From: Fibrobacter sp.
GTDB taxonomy: Bacteria > Fibrobacterota > Chitinivibrionia > Chitinivibrionales > Chitinispirillaceae
Assembly: GCA_012515615.1 (NCBI GenBank)
Contig: JAAYYB010000365.1
Span: 1-34,356, forward strand
Direction of reading: 5' to 3'
DNA length: 34,356 nucleotides
This document shows, one piece after another, positions 16,366 through 25,920 of the stretch. The notes below the pieces were generated by a model. The model saw only the letters and a list, made by a program, of their open reading frames with translations. It searched no databases and was not told the origin of the DNA. Each line of letters begins with the position of its first letter. Positions within the stretch are counted from its first letter, which is position 1. The translations under genes and the position numbers were made by a program.

Positions 16366-16589
16366 TGCTCGCCTGAGCTTTCCGAAAGCTGCTTGAAAAG
16401 CGCCAGAGTCTGTTCTGCTTCAGCAAGATCCATTTTCTCCAGAATATATCCAGAATGCACGAGGACAAAGTCCCCGATTTTAAGCTCTTCGACAAGATGT
16501 GTGCCTGCTTCACAGACAACATCTCCAAAATCCACACCGGCCCGCTGGCCATCTATCCACACTACCTTACCTGGAATTCCAAGACACAT
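16362..16589 (-). CDS. hypC: Hydrogenase assembly chaperone HypC/HupF family
   Basis: A 75-residue chaperone whose N-terminal Cys2 (MCLGIPGKV) binds the iron precursor and later escorts it to the large subunit. GDFVLVHSGYILEKMD is the conserved C-terminal half. The ATG overlaps the hypF stop in a TAATG arrangement, and the gene overlaps hypD by 4 bp. It is the only HypC paralogue in the window, as expected for one hydrogenase. Confidence 0.95.
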   Translation of the reverse strand: MCLGIPGKVVWIDGQRAGVDFGDVVCEAGTHLVEELKIGDFVLVHSGYILEKMDLAEAEQTLALFKQLSESSGEQ

Positions 16590-18841
16590 TATTTCCTTCT
16601 TCTCCCGGCCGCAACAGCAGTCTGCCCCAGCGCTATTCCCCCATCATTACAGGGGATAAGGCTATGGGTATAAACCGTAAAGCCTGCAGTTTTCAATTCC
16701 TTGACTGCCCCTTCAAAAATACATCTGTTCTGAAAACAACCGCCAGACAAAACCACAGAATCCAGCCCTGTTTCAGTGCGTATTTTCAAGCAGATCTCTC
16801 TAATCACATCAAACAGTGTTTTGTGAAACCGCCCTGATATAACAGGCACAGGAACACCACTGAGTACATCTTCACAAATCATGCGTATTGACGGCCTCAG
16901 ATCAATAGTGCCGTCAAAATCCCATCTATAAGTTTCAAGCCGTTCGTCTTTCGCCGCACAAGCCTCAAGCCGCATTGCCGCTTCCGCCTCGAAACTGTTT
17001 ACTGTACATAGACCGGTAAGAGCAGAAACAGCATCAAAGAGCCGCCCGGCACTGGATGTAGGCACACAGCGGATCTTCTTTTCAAGCGCAAACACGACCG
17101 CCTCCAGCATCCGCTCTTCAACCCGGCTGAAAAACGGTTTGAATTCCTCTGCGAAACTCTTTCCCGAAAGGTCATACAGGTAAGCGGCGGCCATTCTCCA
17201 TGGCTCTTCTGAGGCCCTGTCCCCCCCAGGCATATTGACGTACCTAAAATGGGTGAAACGTTTTGAATTCTGAAGATCACAGATAAGAAACTCTCCACCC
17301 CACACCGCGCCATCATCTCCAAGGCCGGTACCGTCAAAAGAGACTCCGATTACCTCCCTGTCGATATTGTGCTCCGCCATGCAGGAAGCAATATGTGCAT
17401 GATGATGCTGTACCTCTTCAATGGGAAGCCCGGAGTTTCTCGCAAAAACACTGGAGAGGTAATCAGGATGCCTGTCACAGGCGAATAACCGGGGCTCAAC
17501 CCTGAACATCTTTGTAAATCGTTCAAAAGACTCTCTGAAAAAGGAAAATGTCTCAGCGTTTTTCAAATCACCTATGTGCTGACTGAGCAGAACCTTGTTT
17601 CCCTTACCCACAGCGAAACAGTTTTTAAGCTCGGCACCTACCGCTGCTATACCATCAACATCAAAAGAGAGACTGACCGGAGAGGGTACAAGCCCCCTGC
17701 TGCGCCGAAAAGTCACAGGATTCCCGGAATATACCGCGGTTACAGAATCGTCAACCCGGTTATATATGTCTCTATTGTAACAGAGAACTGCGTCTGCAAT
17801 CCCGCTGAATTTTTCGATGGCTTCACTGTCATCGATCACAACCGGCTCCTCAGAGATATTACCGCTGGTCATAACGAGTGCCGGGAAGGAAAGCTTCTCA
17901 AAAAGCATATAATGCAGCGGCATATAAGGAAGCATCACGCCAATGGTCCCCAAACCGCTGTTTACCTCGGGCAGAAGCTCAAGATGCTGCTTTAAAAGCA
18001 CAATCGGGCTCACCGGCGAGGATATCAGCTTTTCCTCTTCTTCGTTGATATATGCATATTCCTTCAGAGCTTCCACATCACGAAACATCAGCGCAAACGG
18101 CTTCCCGTCCCGTCTCTTACCTGTGCGGAGTTTTTCTAACGGCTCTTTCAAAAATGGATTGCAGGCAAGGTGAAATCCGCCTATACCCTTGATTGCAACA
18201 ATAGAACCATTCTGGAGCATTGATACTGTGGCATCTACAATCTCATTTATCCCGGTGATCTCATTGCCGCTCGGTAAATGAAGGGTATAAACGGGGCCGC
18301 AACTGTTGCAGGCCACTGGCTGTGCATGAAACCTGCGGTCTGAAGGATCAGCGTACTCCTCTGCACACTGGCTGCACATTCTGAACGGTGCCATCGTTGT
18401 TTTGGGCCGGTCGTATGGTACACCACTTATAATCGAAAACCTCGGGCCGCAGAATGTACAGTTAACAAAAGGATAATCGATCCGGTGCGGCTGTCCTTTG
18501 AGATCATCGAGACAGAGCTCACAGACCGCAATGTCCGGACTTACATCAGTCACTGAATTACTTAAGTCTGCGCTCTCTTTTATTAAAAACTCTTTCGATT
18601 CTGCTACATCGATCTCCTGAACTGTCACAGAATCTATTCTGGCCAGAGGAGGCGGATTACGCTTTATCTGCTCAATAAAAGATGCGAGGTCTATATCTGT
18701 CCCCTGGGCGCAGATTTCGACACAGTCAGAGAGGTTCTTTACATACCCTTTGATCCCGAACCGGGTGGCACTTTTATAAACAAACGGCCGGAATCCTATT
18801 CCCTGCACCAGACCTCTGATATGTACTAGTAAAGTCTTCAT
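16589..18841 (-). CDS. hypF: Carbamoyltransferase HypF
   Basis: A 750-residue multidomain enzyme that turns carbamoyl phosphate into a carbamoyl group on HypE. The N-terminal acylphosphatase domain has VQGIGFRPFVY (residues 12-22). Two zinc-finger units use C107/C110/C128/C131 and C156/C159/C178/C181. A YrdC-like domain follows (roughly 200-380), then a Kae1-like carbamoyltransferase domain with HHHAH near residue 478 and LSGGCFQNR near the C-terminus. The length is the usual one. GAAGGATAG precedes the ATG. It is the first gene of the hypFCDEAB operon; the 100 bp upstream should hold the promoter, but I could not pick boxes with confidence. Confidence 0.96.
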   Translation of the reverse strand: MKTLLVHIRGLVQGIGFRPFVYKSATRFGIKGYVKNLSDCVEICAQGTDIDLASFIEQIKRNPPPLARIDSVTVQEIDVAESKEFLIKESADLSNSVTDVSPDIAVCELCLDDLKGQPHRIDYPFVNCTFCGPRFSIISGVPYDRPKTTMAPFRMCSQCAEEYADPSDRRFHAQPVACNSCGPVYTLHLPSGNEITGINEIVDATVSMLQNGSIVAIKGIGGFHLACNPFLKEPLEKLRTGKRRDGKPFALMFRDVEALKEYAYINEEEEKLISSPVSPIVLLKQHLELLPEVNSGLGTIGVMLPYMPLHYMLFEKLSFPALVMTSGNISEEPVVIDDSEAIEKFSGIADAVLCYNRDIYNRVDDSVTAVYSGNPVTFRRSRGLVPSPVSLSFDVDGIAAVGAELKNCFAVGKGNKVLLSQHIGDLKNAETFSFFRESFERFTKMFRVEPRLFACDRHPDYLSSVFARNSGLPIEEVQHHHAHIASCMAEHNIDREVIGVSFDGTGLGDDGAVWGGEFLICDLQNSKRFTHFRYVNMPGGDRASEEPWRMAAAYLYDLSGKSFAEEFKPFFSRVEERMLEAVVFALEKKIRCVPTSSAGRLFDAVSALTGLCTVNSFEAEAAMRLEACAAKDERLETYRWDFDGTIDLRPSIRMICEDVLSGVPVPVISGRFHKTLFDVIREICLKIRTETGLDSVVLSGGCFQNRCIFEGAVKELKTAGFTVYTHSLIPCNDGGIALGQTAVAAGRRRK

Positions 18842-18940
18842 CTATCCTTCAGGTAATGAATCTACAAGAGTTAAGATAACCCGATATTTGAGATCCTGCA
18901 AAACTCTTTTAGACATTTAATTTATACTCTGCTGTTAACA

Positions 18941-18980
18941 AATAAAACGCCGGTGGCTGAGCCTGCCCACGCCACCGGCG
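18941..18980 (-). terminator. Rho-independent terminator of the RND efflux operon
   Basis: CGCCGGTGGC (18948-18957) and GCCACCGGCG (18971-18980) form a perfect 10-bp GC-rich stem with a 13-nt loop. Read on the minus strand it is followed by TTTTATTTGTT. It lies 33 bp past the RND transporter stop and insulates the hyp operon downstream. Confidence 0.88.
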
Positions 18981-19012
18981 AAAACTAAATTACCATAATG
19001 AAACAGGTAAAA

Positions 19013-22000
19013 TCAGTCTTGATGACCAAGCACATTTCTCTTGAGCCGACCTGTTGCCTTCTTGCTGAGTTTATCTACAGCACTGTAAAGAATCGGCACA
19101 ACAAACAGTGTGAAAATCGTGGATGAAAAGAGTCCGAAACCTACCACTGTTCCAAGCGGGCTCTGCATCTCCGCCCCCTGACCGGTACTGAAGGCCATAG
19201 GCAACACCCCGATAATAGTCGTCAGAGAGGTAATAAGCACAGGACGCACACGAAGAACCGAACCCTGAACGATTGCTTCTTGCTTCGGAACGCCCTCTTT
19301 ACGCAGGTCGTTTATAAACGATATCATCACGATACCGTTATTAACCACCACTCCGGCTAGAATAATTACCCCCATAAATGCCGGCACCGACAAAGGATGC
19401 CCCATGATCATCAAGCCTGCGATAATTCCTATAAACGCCAGCGGCACGGTAAACATAACCACAAAGGGCTGAGAGAAGCTCTCAAACTGAGCCGCCATAA
19501 CCATGTAAATAAGAATGATCGATATTACAAGTGCAAAGAGAAGGTCACCGAAGGTCTCCTGCATGTCCTTGTAGGAGCCGCCATACTCGATAAAATACCC
19601 GCTTGGCATGCTCATCTCCAGCGGCTTCAGTTCCGCCTGGACTTTCTCCATATAAGCCTGGATATTTCTCTCCTTTGTATTTGCCGATACAGAAACCCTT
19701 CTCACTCTGTTCTCCCTATCAATAGTGATGGGCCCTTCGGTTTTAACTACTTCACCAACATTACCGACCTGGCTTACAACACCCGACCGTGAAATCAGAG
19801 GCAGTGATGTGATACTGCTTTTGGTTGAACGATCAGCTTCATCAAGCCTGATCCTCACATCGTACTCATCACCGCTTTCCCTGTAACGGGTTACAACCTG
19901 CCCCAGATTGGCATATTTTATCGCATTACCTATATCAAGGATTGAAAGTCCCATGAAAGCCGCTTTATCACGATCCGGATAAATCCTCAACTCTGGTTTT
20001 CCATCACGCATCGATGTGTTTACATCATATAAACCATCAAGTTTTGCAAGCTTCTCTTTTGCGGAATCGGCATATGCTTTAAGCATGTCAAGATCTTTGC
20101 CGTAGAATTTAAGCTCTACTGGCTTTGAACTGCTCCCCATGCCGCCCATGGAAGGAAACTCAATGATAACATCATGCAGTTCTGGAACAGACTGTCTGAT
20201 CTCATTTACAACCTGTTTTGTTGTACGCTCTCTCTCTTCAAATGGTTTGAGACGGAAAAAAACCGATGCCTCATTGACATCACTGGCCCCGGAGCCGCCG
20301 CGGTCATTGACCCTTCCAACCATCACCGCAACACCCTCCATCTCCGGAATAGAGATGGCCTTCTTCTCTATCGCCTCTACCAGCCTGTTTGTTTCCTCAA
20401 GATTTGTTCCAACAGGCATCTTGACCGAGATCTGCCCCATGCCATCGTCACCCTCAGGCATGAATTCCCCGCCTATCACTTTGACTCCGGCAATACTTAA
20501 CAAGAAAAGAATAAAAGTACCCCCCAGCACCAAATACCACTTCTTGAGACTCCAGCGCAGCCCCTTCTCATACCCTTTAAGCATCAGACTAAACCACTTC
20601 CCACCATGGGCTTCAACGGTCTGTTCGCCCTTGTGGAATGTGCGTTTCTTAAATATCACAGATGCCATCATCGGTACAATCGTGACCGCGACAAAAAGAG
20701 ATGCCGCAAGCCCCGCGACTATCGTCAATGATAAAGGTCTGGCCATTTTACCGGCAAAACCACCAGCAAGAGATAGAGGCACAAAAACAGCCACTGTGGT
20801 CAAAGTTGACGCAGTGATAGCCAGAATCATCTGATTTGTTCCCTTTATCGCGGCACTGTTCCGATGCTCACCATTCTCAAGATGACGATAGATGTTTTCA
20901 ATCACCACAACGGCATTATCAACAAGCATACCTACCGCAAGTGCAAAACCTCCTATGGTAATAATATTGAAAGTATAGCCCAGAGCATACATGCCTATGA
21001 AAGTTGTAATGATCGATATCGGTATCGCCAGAGTGATAACCAGTGTAGGACGCCAGTTGCGCAAAAACAGCCACAAAATAAGCACAGCCAGAATACCGCC
21101 AATTACAGCGGAAGTAGCGGCATTTCCAGTCGCACTCTCAACCATTTCACCCTGATCAATAACTGTCATAAAATCAAGATCCTGGGGCATTGAGGGGCGA
21201 AGCTCATCCAGAAGCTCCTTTACACTGTTTACGGTAGTGAGAGTATTTGACCCGCTCTGCTTGGTAATAAACAGCACAACGCCATCTCTGCCGTTAAGCC
21301 TCATGTAATGACGTTGTTCCTTGAAAGTATCCTCAACCCTCGCAATATCCCCCACTCTTACGGGAGAACCATTCAAAACGGTTATTACAGTATTACTTAC
21401 CGACTTGACATCAGGGTATTCCCCCATGGTTCTTATGGTATACTCCTGGTGGCCGGCAAGGACATGTCCGCTCGATACATTGTAATTAGCGGAACCGATC
21501 GCACCCATCACCATTTCAGGACTGATCTTGTAAAGATCCAGGCGGGTTTTGTCAAGGTATACATTTATTTCCCTGTCCTTGCCGCCTGCAACAGTCACAC
21601 CTGCAACCCCGTTAAGTCTCTCTATCCTGGGAGCCAGAGTCTGCTCAAGATAATTTTTGAGCTCTGAAGTGCTGCTCATCCCGGAGACCCCGTAAAAAAG
21701 CACCGGCATCTGCGACATATCCATCTTTAAAACCATCGGATCATCTATGCCATCTGGCATATAGCTGCGTATGCGGCCGATGTTCTCCCGAATATCCTGA
21801 CCCGCGAAATCAAGATTTGTTCCCCAGTCAAAAGTAGCCGTAATAGTAGCCAGACCTTCAGTCGATGTAGAATTCAGTTTGTCAAGCCCTTTAATGGTTG
21901 ATATCACCTGCTCTACAGGACGGGTGACAAGCTGCTCGACATCCTCTGCAGCCGCGCCCGGATAGGAGATAGAAACTGTAAGGACCGGAAACTCCATTTC

Positions 22001-22114
22001 GGGCATCAGTTCAAGTCCCATTTTAGAAAATGCTATAACTCCAAACAGTATTATGATAAGCACAAGCATGCTTATCGTGACACGCTTGGTTACAGAAAAT
22101 TGCGAAAGTGTCAT
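19013..22114 (-). CDS. RND family efflux transporter permease (AcrB/HAE1 type)
   Basis: A 1033-residue inner-membrane proton-driven pump. The N-terminal transmembrane helix (SMLVLIIILFGVIAFSKM) is followed by the porter motif FPVLTVSISYPGAAAEDVE. Two clusters of membrane helices flank the large periplasmic loops (around residues 330-540 and 850-1020). The proton-relay helix reads AVGMLVDNAVVVIENI, with one Asp followed by Asn rather than the Asp pair of AcrB, a common variant. Substrates cannot be read from the sequence; drugs, detergents or lipids are possible. It follows the adaptor gene with 3 bp between stop and start, so they are co-translated. It is the last gene of tetR-tolC-MFP-RND. 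Confidence 0.95.
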   Translation of the reverse strand: MTLSQFSVTKRVTISMLVLIIILFGVIAFSKMGLELMPEMEFPVLTVSISYPGAAAEDVEQLVTRPVEQVISTIKGLDKLNSTSTEGLATITATFDWGTNLDFAGQDIRENIGRIRSYMPDGIDDPMVLKMDMSQMPVLFYGVSGMSSTSELKNYLEQTLAPRIERLNGVAGVTVAGGKDREINVYLDKTRLDLYKISPEMVMGAIGSANYNVSSGHVLAGHQEYTIRTMGEYPDVKSVSNTVITVLNGSPVRVGDIARVEDTFKEQRHYMRLNGRDGVVLFITKQSGSNTLTTVNSVKELLDELRPSMPQDLDFMTVIDQGEMVESATGNAATSAVIGGILAVLILWLFLRNWRPTLVITLAIPISIITTFIGMYALGYTFNIITIGGFALAVGMLVDNAVVVIENIYRHLENGEHRNSAAIKGTNQMILAITASTLTTVAVFVPLSLAGGFAGKMARPLSLTIVAGLAASLFVAVTIVPMMASVIFKKRTFHKGEQTVEAHGGKWFSLMLKGYEKGLRWSLKKWYLVLGGTFILFLLSIAGVKVIGGEFMPEGDDGMGQISVKMPVGTNLEETNRLVEAIEKKAISIPEMEGVAVMVGRVNDRGGSGASDVNEASVFFRLKPFEERERTTKQVVNEIRQSVPELHDVIIEFPSMGGMGSSSKPVELKFYGKDLDMLKAYADSAKEKLAKLDGLYDVNTSMRDGKPELRIYPDRDKAAFMGLSILDIGNAIKYANLGQVVTRYRESGDEYDVRIRLDEADRSTKSSITSLPLISRSGVVSQVGNVGEVVKTEGPITIDRENRVRRVSVSANTKERNIQAYMEKVQAELKPLEMSMPSGYFIEYGGSYKDMQETFGDLLFALVISIILIYMVMAAQFESFSQPFVVMFTVPLAFIGIIAGLMIMGHPLSVPAFMGVIILAGVVVNNGIVMISFINDLRKEGVPKQEAIVQGSVLRVRPVLITSLTTIIGVLPMAFSTGQGAEMQSPLGTVVGFGLFSSTIFTLFVVPILYSAVDKLSKKATGRLKRNVLGHQD

Positions 22115-22117
22115 TGT

Positions 22118-23215
22118 TTACTCCTTGCCCGAATTCTCAATTGAAGTAACCTCAATATCGGTTTTCTCAAGAAGACTGATGTTGTTATCTGTCAGCACCA
22201 CTGCACCCTCCTGCAGACCCGAGATAATCTCTGCAGACTCATCATTTACTATTCCCGTCTGAACCTTTACGATTTGAGGCTTTGTCTGAAATGGAGCTGC
22301 TTTATTTTCGACCGTAAAGACAATCTGTTCCCCGTCACGGTTAACAACGGCCGATGCCGGCACCACAACGACATCCTTTTTGGAACTGGTGGCAATCTTT
22401 ACACGCGCAAACATTCCCGGTTTGAGCCTGTTGCCGGGATTTCTGATCTCTATTGTAACGCGTGCCGACCTGCTCATACGGTTTAATGCAGGGTTAACAG
22501 TTGTAATCTTGCCCTCAAAAACTGTATCAGGCAAGGCATCGGTCCGGATCTCCACAGAAAGCCCTGTTCTCAAAAGCACAAACTCCTGCTCTGGTGCCAT
22601 AACCTCTATCTTCATCACTCCAAGCTGAGCCAGACCTACCACAGCCGCCACACCATCTACTCCAGGAGCTCCGTTATAAATCTCGCCCTCATTAAAATGC
22701 CTCCCGATAATCGTACCGGCATAAGGAGCACGAAGCTCTACTGAGTTTTTCAGGTTTTCATATCCAGCTTTTGAGGCTTCGTATGCAGCCTTTATCTGTC
22801 CGAACTGCTGGGCAGTTGCACTTCCACGCTCATACAGTGTCTTTATTCTCTGGTAATCCTCCTGGACCTGATTGAGATTGGCGAGAGCCTGCTGAAGCCC
22901 GTAATCATCCATTTTAGCCAGAAGCTGCCCTTCTTTGACATAATCACCCTCTTTGACAAAGATCTGCTTGATCCTTCCGGGGGCCAGAGGCGCTATGGAT
23001 GCCCGCTTTACTGCATCAATATTTCCGGAGAAATTCAGCGTCTGGGAGATTTCGCCCCTGACTGAAACCGCGGCTTTCACCGGAAGCACAATTTTCTCGT
23101 AATTGACATCTGATTCCACATCTTTTTTCCGATTACATCCAGGTAAAAAAACCATCAGCATCGAAACCGCTATACAGGATTTGAACAAACTTGACGAAGT
23201 TAACCTGCGATTCAT
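22118..23215 (-). CDS. RND efflux periplasmic adaptor (MFP family) lipoprotein
   Basis: A 365-residue membrane fusion protein joining the RND pump to the TolC channel. The signal peptide ends in a lipobox (FLPGC, C27), so it is a lipoprotein. The lipoyl-like half motif is IKQIFVKEGDYVKEGQLLA. A helical hairpin follows (LQQALANLNQVQEDYQRI to YENLKNSVEL), then the second lipoyl half (LRAPYAGTIIGRHFNEGE) and beta-barrel domains (LKPGMFARVKI). It sits between the TolC gene (24-bp gap) and the permease. AAAGGA lies about 10 bp before the ATG. Confidence 0.94.
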   Translation of the reverse strand: MNRRLTSSSLFKSCIAVSMLMVFLPGCNRKKDVESDVNYEKIVLPVKAAVSVRGEISQTLNFSGNIDAVKRASIAPLAPGRIKQIFVKEGDYVKEGQLLAKMDDYGLQQALANLNQVQEDYQRIKTLYERGSATAQQFGQIKAAYEASKAGYENLKNSVELRAPYAGTIIGRHFNEGEIYNGAPGVDGVAAVVGLAQLGVMKIEVMAPEQEFVLLRTGLSVEIRTDALPDTVFEGKITTVNPALNRMSRSARVTIEIRNPGNRLKPGMFARVKIATSSKKDVVVVPASAVVNRDGEQIVFTVENKAAPFQTKPQIVKVQTGIVNDESAEIISGLQEGAVVLTDNNISLLEKTDIEVTSIENSGKE

Positions 23216-23239
23216 TTCTTGACCGTCCTTTCGGTGTCT

Positions 23240-24544
23240 TTATTTCGAAGAGAAGAGATATTCAATGTCAGCACGCTTGGAATAATAATCACTGAGAGAC
23301 TTGTAATAGGCAATCTCAGACTGCAGCATTGTGCTCTGTGCCGTCATAAGCTCACTGTTAGGCACAACACCCTGCCCGAACTTGTCGTATGTTATGTCGT
23401 AGGCTCTTCTGGACTGCTCGATACTCTTGCGGGTAATCGCTATGTTGTCAAAAGCATCCTTGACAGCCAGATAACCTGTCTTTACAGCCAGCTCCATGTT
23501 TTTAGTAATTTCTTCCTTGGTTGTGTTAAGTTGACGTGCCTGCGAAAGCATCTGCTTCTTTTTCTGAAGCGCTGCTCCCCAGTCAAAAATATCCCATTTT
23601 AACGCCAGAGACAGTGACCAGGAATCCTGAAACTCCCTGTCATCAATTCCAATCACCTGACCCGAAAAACCGGCCGCCGTAAAGAGCATGGGCCAATATG
23701 CAGAACCGGCGATTTTTGCAGAAAGCTCAAGAATTCTAAGCTGATGATCCATCTGCTTCAGCTCAGGCATCTCAGTTCCTATTTTCCCTATCAAACTCTC
23801 GAGCTCAGGCAGGTCAAAGGAAACCGGTTCAACTATAGAATCTGTAACATTTACAGGCTCATTAATGCTCTTACCTATTAGAACCGCAAGCCTGCCCCGG
23901 GCCGCTGTCACCCCGTTTGCAGCCTGCTGACGAACCATTTTCTGATTTTGAAGCTGCACTTCGGCCTGAAGAAGCTCATGCTCCCCTCTCATTCCAACCT
24001 CAACAGCATTCTTCAGATCCTTTACAATCTGCTCAAGAAGGGCTATTGATGTGTCAAGCGCTACAAGACTCTTCCGGGCAGCCGTTACCGTATAATAAGC
24101 CTGCGTCACATCTCTGGTAACATCCTTGCGTGCTGCTTTTAACTGCCACTCCGAAACACACCTGGCCTGTTCAGCTATGCGGTAACCATTGACTATCTTT
24201 CCTCCCGCAAAAAGAGGCTGCGTAAAAGATGCCGATACACTGTAGTTATCTCTGGCAGAAGTCTGAATTTTCTGCACAGGCATCATGGGAATTTCCATTA
24301 TCATACTCGGAGCCTCAAGAAGCACCGAGACGCTTCCTGAACCACTGAGTTTGGGAAGAAACCCGGTTGCAGCTTCCTTTATAGCCGCCTCTTTCTCAAT
24401 TAGCTTCTCATCAGCTACAACAACCTTTGCATTTGCACTCAACGCGCTCTCAATGCACTGCTCAAGCGTCATCACCGGCTGCTCCTCCGCTCCTGACGGA
24501 GAAACCGCCGCAACCATAAACCCCATTAGAAGTAACCTTCTCAA
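23240..24544 (-). CDS. TolC-family outer membrane efflux protein
   Basis: A 434-residue outer-membrane factor forming the exit duct of the pump. After a signal peptide (RRLLLMGFMVAAVSPSGA), it has the first half-repeat MTLEQCIESALSANAKV and long amphipathic helices with YSVSASFTQPLFAGGKI and later LALKWDIFDWG, the two halves of the OEP duplication. I choose the TTG at 24544 because GGAGG lies 5 bp upstream. A GTG at 24556 is in frame, but its only AAGGAA is directly adjacent. The gene starts 17 bp after the tetR stop. Confidence 0.92.
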   Translation of the reverse strand: MRRLLLMGFMVAAVSPSGAEEQPVMTLEQCIESALSANAKVVVADEKLIEKEAAIKEAATGFLPKLSGSGSVSVLLEAPSMIMEIPMMPVQKIQTSARDNYSVSASFTQPLFAGGKIVNGYRIAEQARCVSEWQLKAARKDVTRDVTQAYYTVTAARKSLVALDTSIALLEQIVKDLKNAVEVGMRGEHELLQAEVQLQNQKMVRQQAANGVTAARGRLAVLIGKSINEPVNVTDSIVEPVSFDLPELESLIGKIGTEMPELKQMDHQLRILELSAKIAGSAYWPMLFTAAGFSGQVIGIDDREFQDSWSLSLALKWDIFDWGAALQKKKQMLSQARQLNTTKEEITKNMELAVKTGYLAVKDAFDNIAITRKSIEQSRRAYDITYDKFGQGVVPNSELMTAQSTMLQSEIAYYKSLSDYYSKRADIEYLFSSK

Positions 24545-24561
24545 TTTATCCTCCACTTCCT

Positions 24562-25209
24562 TTATGACACACTCTCTTTTATACCCAACCCATTACTGAT
24601 AAACGACATTATACTCTCAACACCCTCTTCTATATCACCCATACTGCCCTTTAAATACCAGCGCTGAAAAATACCTTTTATAAGAGCCTCAAGATGCCCC
24701 GCGATTTCCACGCTTTCCATACTGCTTGAAATTTTCCCATCCGCCTTTCCCTTGTCTACCAGATCAACCATTTCCTTCTCCATGGCAATCCTGAAATTTC
24801 TGAACTTTTCGATCTCCTCATGGTACTTATGAAAATCTGCCGGAATAACAGACTTACCAACTCCGGGATTGGAAACATTTATCAGAAAAGGAAAATGCTC
24901 ACCAAAAACAGACAGAACGGTCCTGATCATTACTTTCAGTGAATATAGAAAGCCACTGCATGTAGCTGTATTCTTCCGGACCTCCTCAAGAAGCCTCTCA
25001 TGCTCTCTAATACAAAGGTTGAGAAAAATCTCCTCTTTATCCTTGAAGTAGTAATAGAGGGCAGTCTTGGAAAAACCAGCCGCATCGGCAATATCCTCCA
25101 GCCTCGTAGCATGATAACCCAATCTGGCAAACACCCCGATAGAGGCATCCAGAATCAAGTTTGTCTTCGATTTTCGGACCGCGAGTTCTCTTTCTTCCTT
25201 TGAATTCAA
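24562..25209 (-). CDS. TetR family transcriptional repressor of the efflux operon
   Basis: A 215-residue regulator. The N-terminal TetR helix-turn-helix spans about residues 15-62 (ILDASIGVFARLGYHATRLE, FSKTALYYYFKDKEEIF). The C-terminal ligand domain is unremarkable. Unlike the classic divergent arrangement, it is the first gene of the efflux operon. It therefore probably represses its own promoter together with the pump genes until a substrate binds. The start is a TTG at 25209 with GGAG 9 bp upstream. The Shine-Dalgarno sequence lies inside the operator-like dyad. Confidence 0.92.
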   Translation of the reverse strand: MNSKEERELAVRKSKTNLILDASIGVFARLGYHATRLEDIADAAGFSKTALYYYFKDKEEIFLNLCIREHERLLEEVRKNTATCSGFLYSLKVMIRTVLSVFGEHFPFLINVSNPGVGKSVIPADFHKYHEEIEKFRNFRIAMEKEMVDLVDKGKADGKISSSMESVEIAGHLEALIKGIFQRWYLKGSMGDIEEGVESIMSFISNGLGIKESVS

Positions 25210-25215
25210 TTTTTT

Positions 25216-25247
25216 GACTCCAAATTCAAATTTTTTGATTCGGAGTT
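25216..25247 (-). promoter_or_regulatory. Operator-like dyad overlapping the tetR leader
   Basis: On the minus strand CTCCGAATCAAA and TTTGAATTTGGAG form an almost perfect inverted repeat around a central AAA, flanked by AACTCC and GGAGTC. It lies directly after the -10 box and contains the tetR ribosome-binding site, a classic position for TetR autorepression. The size (about 30 bp) suits a TetR dimer or pair of dimers. Confidence 0.6.
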
Positions 25248-25249
25248 AA

Positions 25250-25277
25250 AATATATTAATTGTGATTAAAATATCAA
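25250..25277 (-). promoter_or_regulatory. Sigma-70 promoter of tetR-tolC-MFP-RND
   Basis: Read on the minus strand, TTGATA (25272-25277) and TATATT (25250-25255) are separated by 16 bp. Transcription would start near 25243, inside the operator-like dyad, and leave a leader of about 35 nt before the TTG start. Confidence 0.6.
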
Positions 25278-25385
25278 GACTTTTTTTCCGGCTCATCCGT
25301 CCGGGCTTTGCATGTTAATGAACCGTTCAGTACTATTTTGAATTCTGCGGAGGATGATATATGGCACAAATAACTAACGTAGTGA

Positions 25386-25560
25386 TTTAACCTGAAAATC
25401 GTAGTTGGATGAGGCAAAAAATCGTAATCTGTTTAGCACTAAGTCTTTCAGGCATCTTGATCTTATCATCTTGTCGGATAAGACCTGCGATGTCTTCAAG
25501 CCTTATCATCTCAACACCTTACGTTTTTTTATTCTCTCCAACTGCGACTTTTAGGTTTAA
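25386..25560 (-). repeat. MITE-like palindromic repeat, family A copy 3 (inverted)
   Basis: This is the same element as at 12514 and 12833, in reverse orientation. It is bounded by TTAACCTGAAAATCGTAGTTGG and CCAACTGCGACTTTTAGGTTTAA-type ends, and is the best preserved copy. These ends suggest terminal inverted repeats of about 23 bp, including TTAA-type tips. It lies 110 bp upstream of the efflux promoter, in a gene-free stretch. From 25561 to 25746 I recognise nothing. Confidence 0.85.
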
Positions 25561-25746
25561 AGAAACGACTTCGTGACCAACGTGCGCAGGCCTGCTTTGA
25601 GGTTGGTACACTTGGTGGGTTGGTGGCCGTTATCCCACCGGTTGTCTTAAGCGCATTGATGCGCTCCTGATTTAGTAGATTCTTTGGTAAAATTTTGAAT
25701 ATAAATCCAGATTTGCTACACTTCTTATGATACAAGATGAGAATTT

Positions 25747-25920
25747 AAAACACAAAGTGCGCTAAGGACGCAGAGGGGTAAACGCTTCGCGTTTAGAAGA
25801 TCCCCGGTTCCATTGATTAGTGGATAATGTGACCTTTCATCCTGTAAAAGCTAAGCGTTTACCCTTTGCGACCTGTTTTAATCCTTTTCATCTCTACGTA
25901 CTCTGCGCACTTTTCGTTTA
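25747..25920. repeat. Palindromic repeat, family C (nested inverted repeats)
   Basis: The outer arms AAAACACAAAGTGCGC (25747-25762) and GCGCACTTTTCGTTTA (25905-25920) are complementary at 13 of 16 positions. CGCAGAG (25769-25775) pairs with CTCTGCG (25901-25907), and GGGTAAACGCTT (25776-25787) pairs perfectly with AAGCGTTTACCC (25853-25864). A small hairpin AACGCTTCGCGTT is inside the left arm. Similar cacaaagtgc...gacgcagag sequences occur in intergenic repeats of several bacteria. No coding frame is present. The rest to 26074 is unremarkable. Confidence 0.75.
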
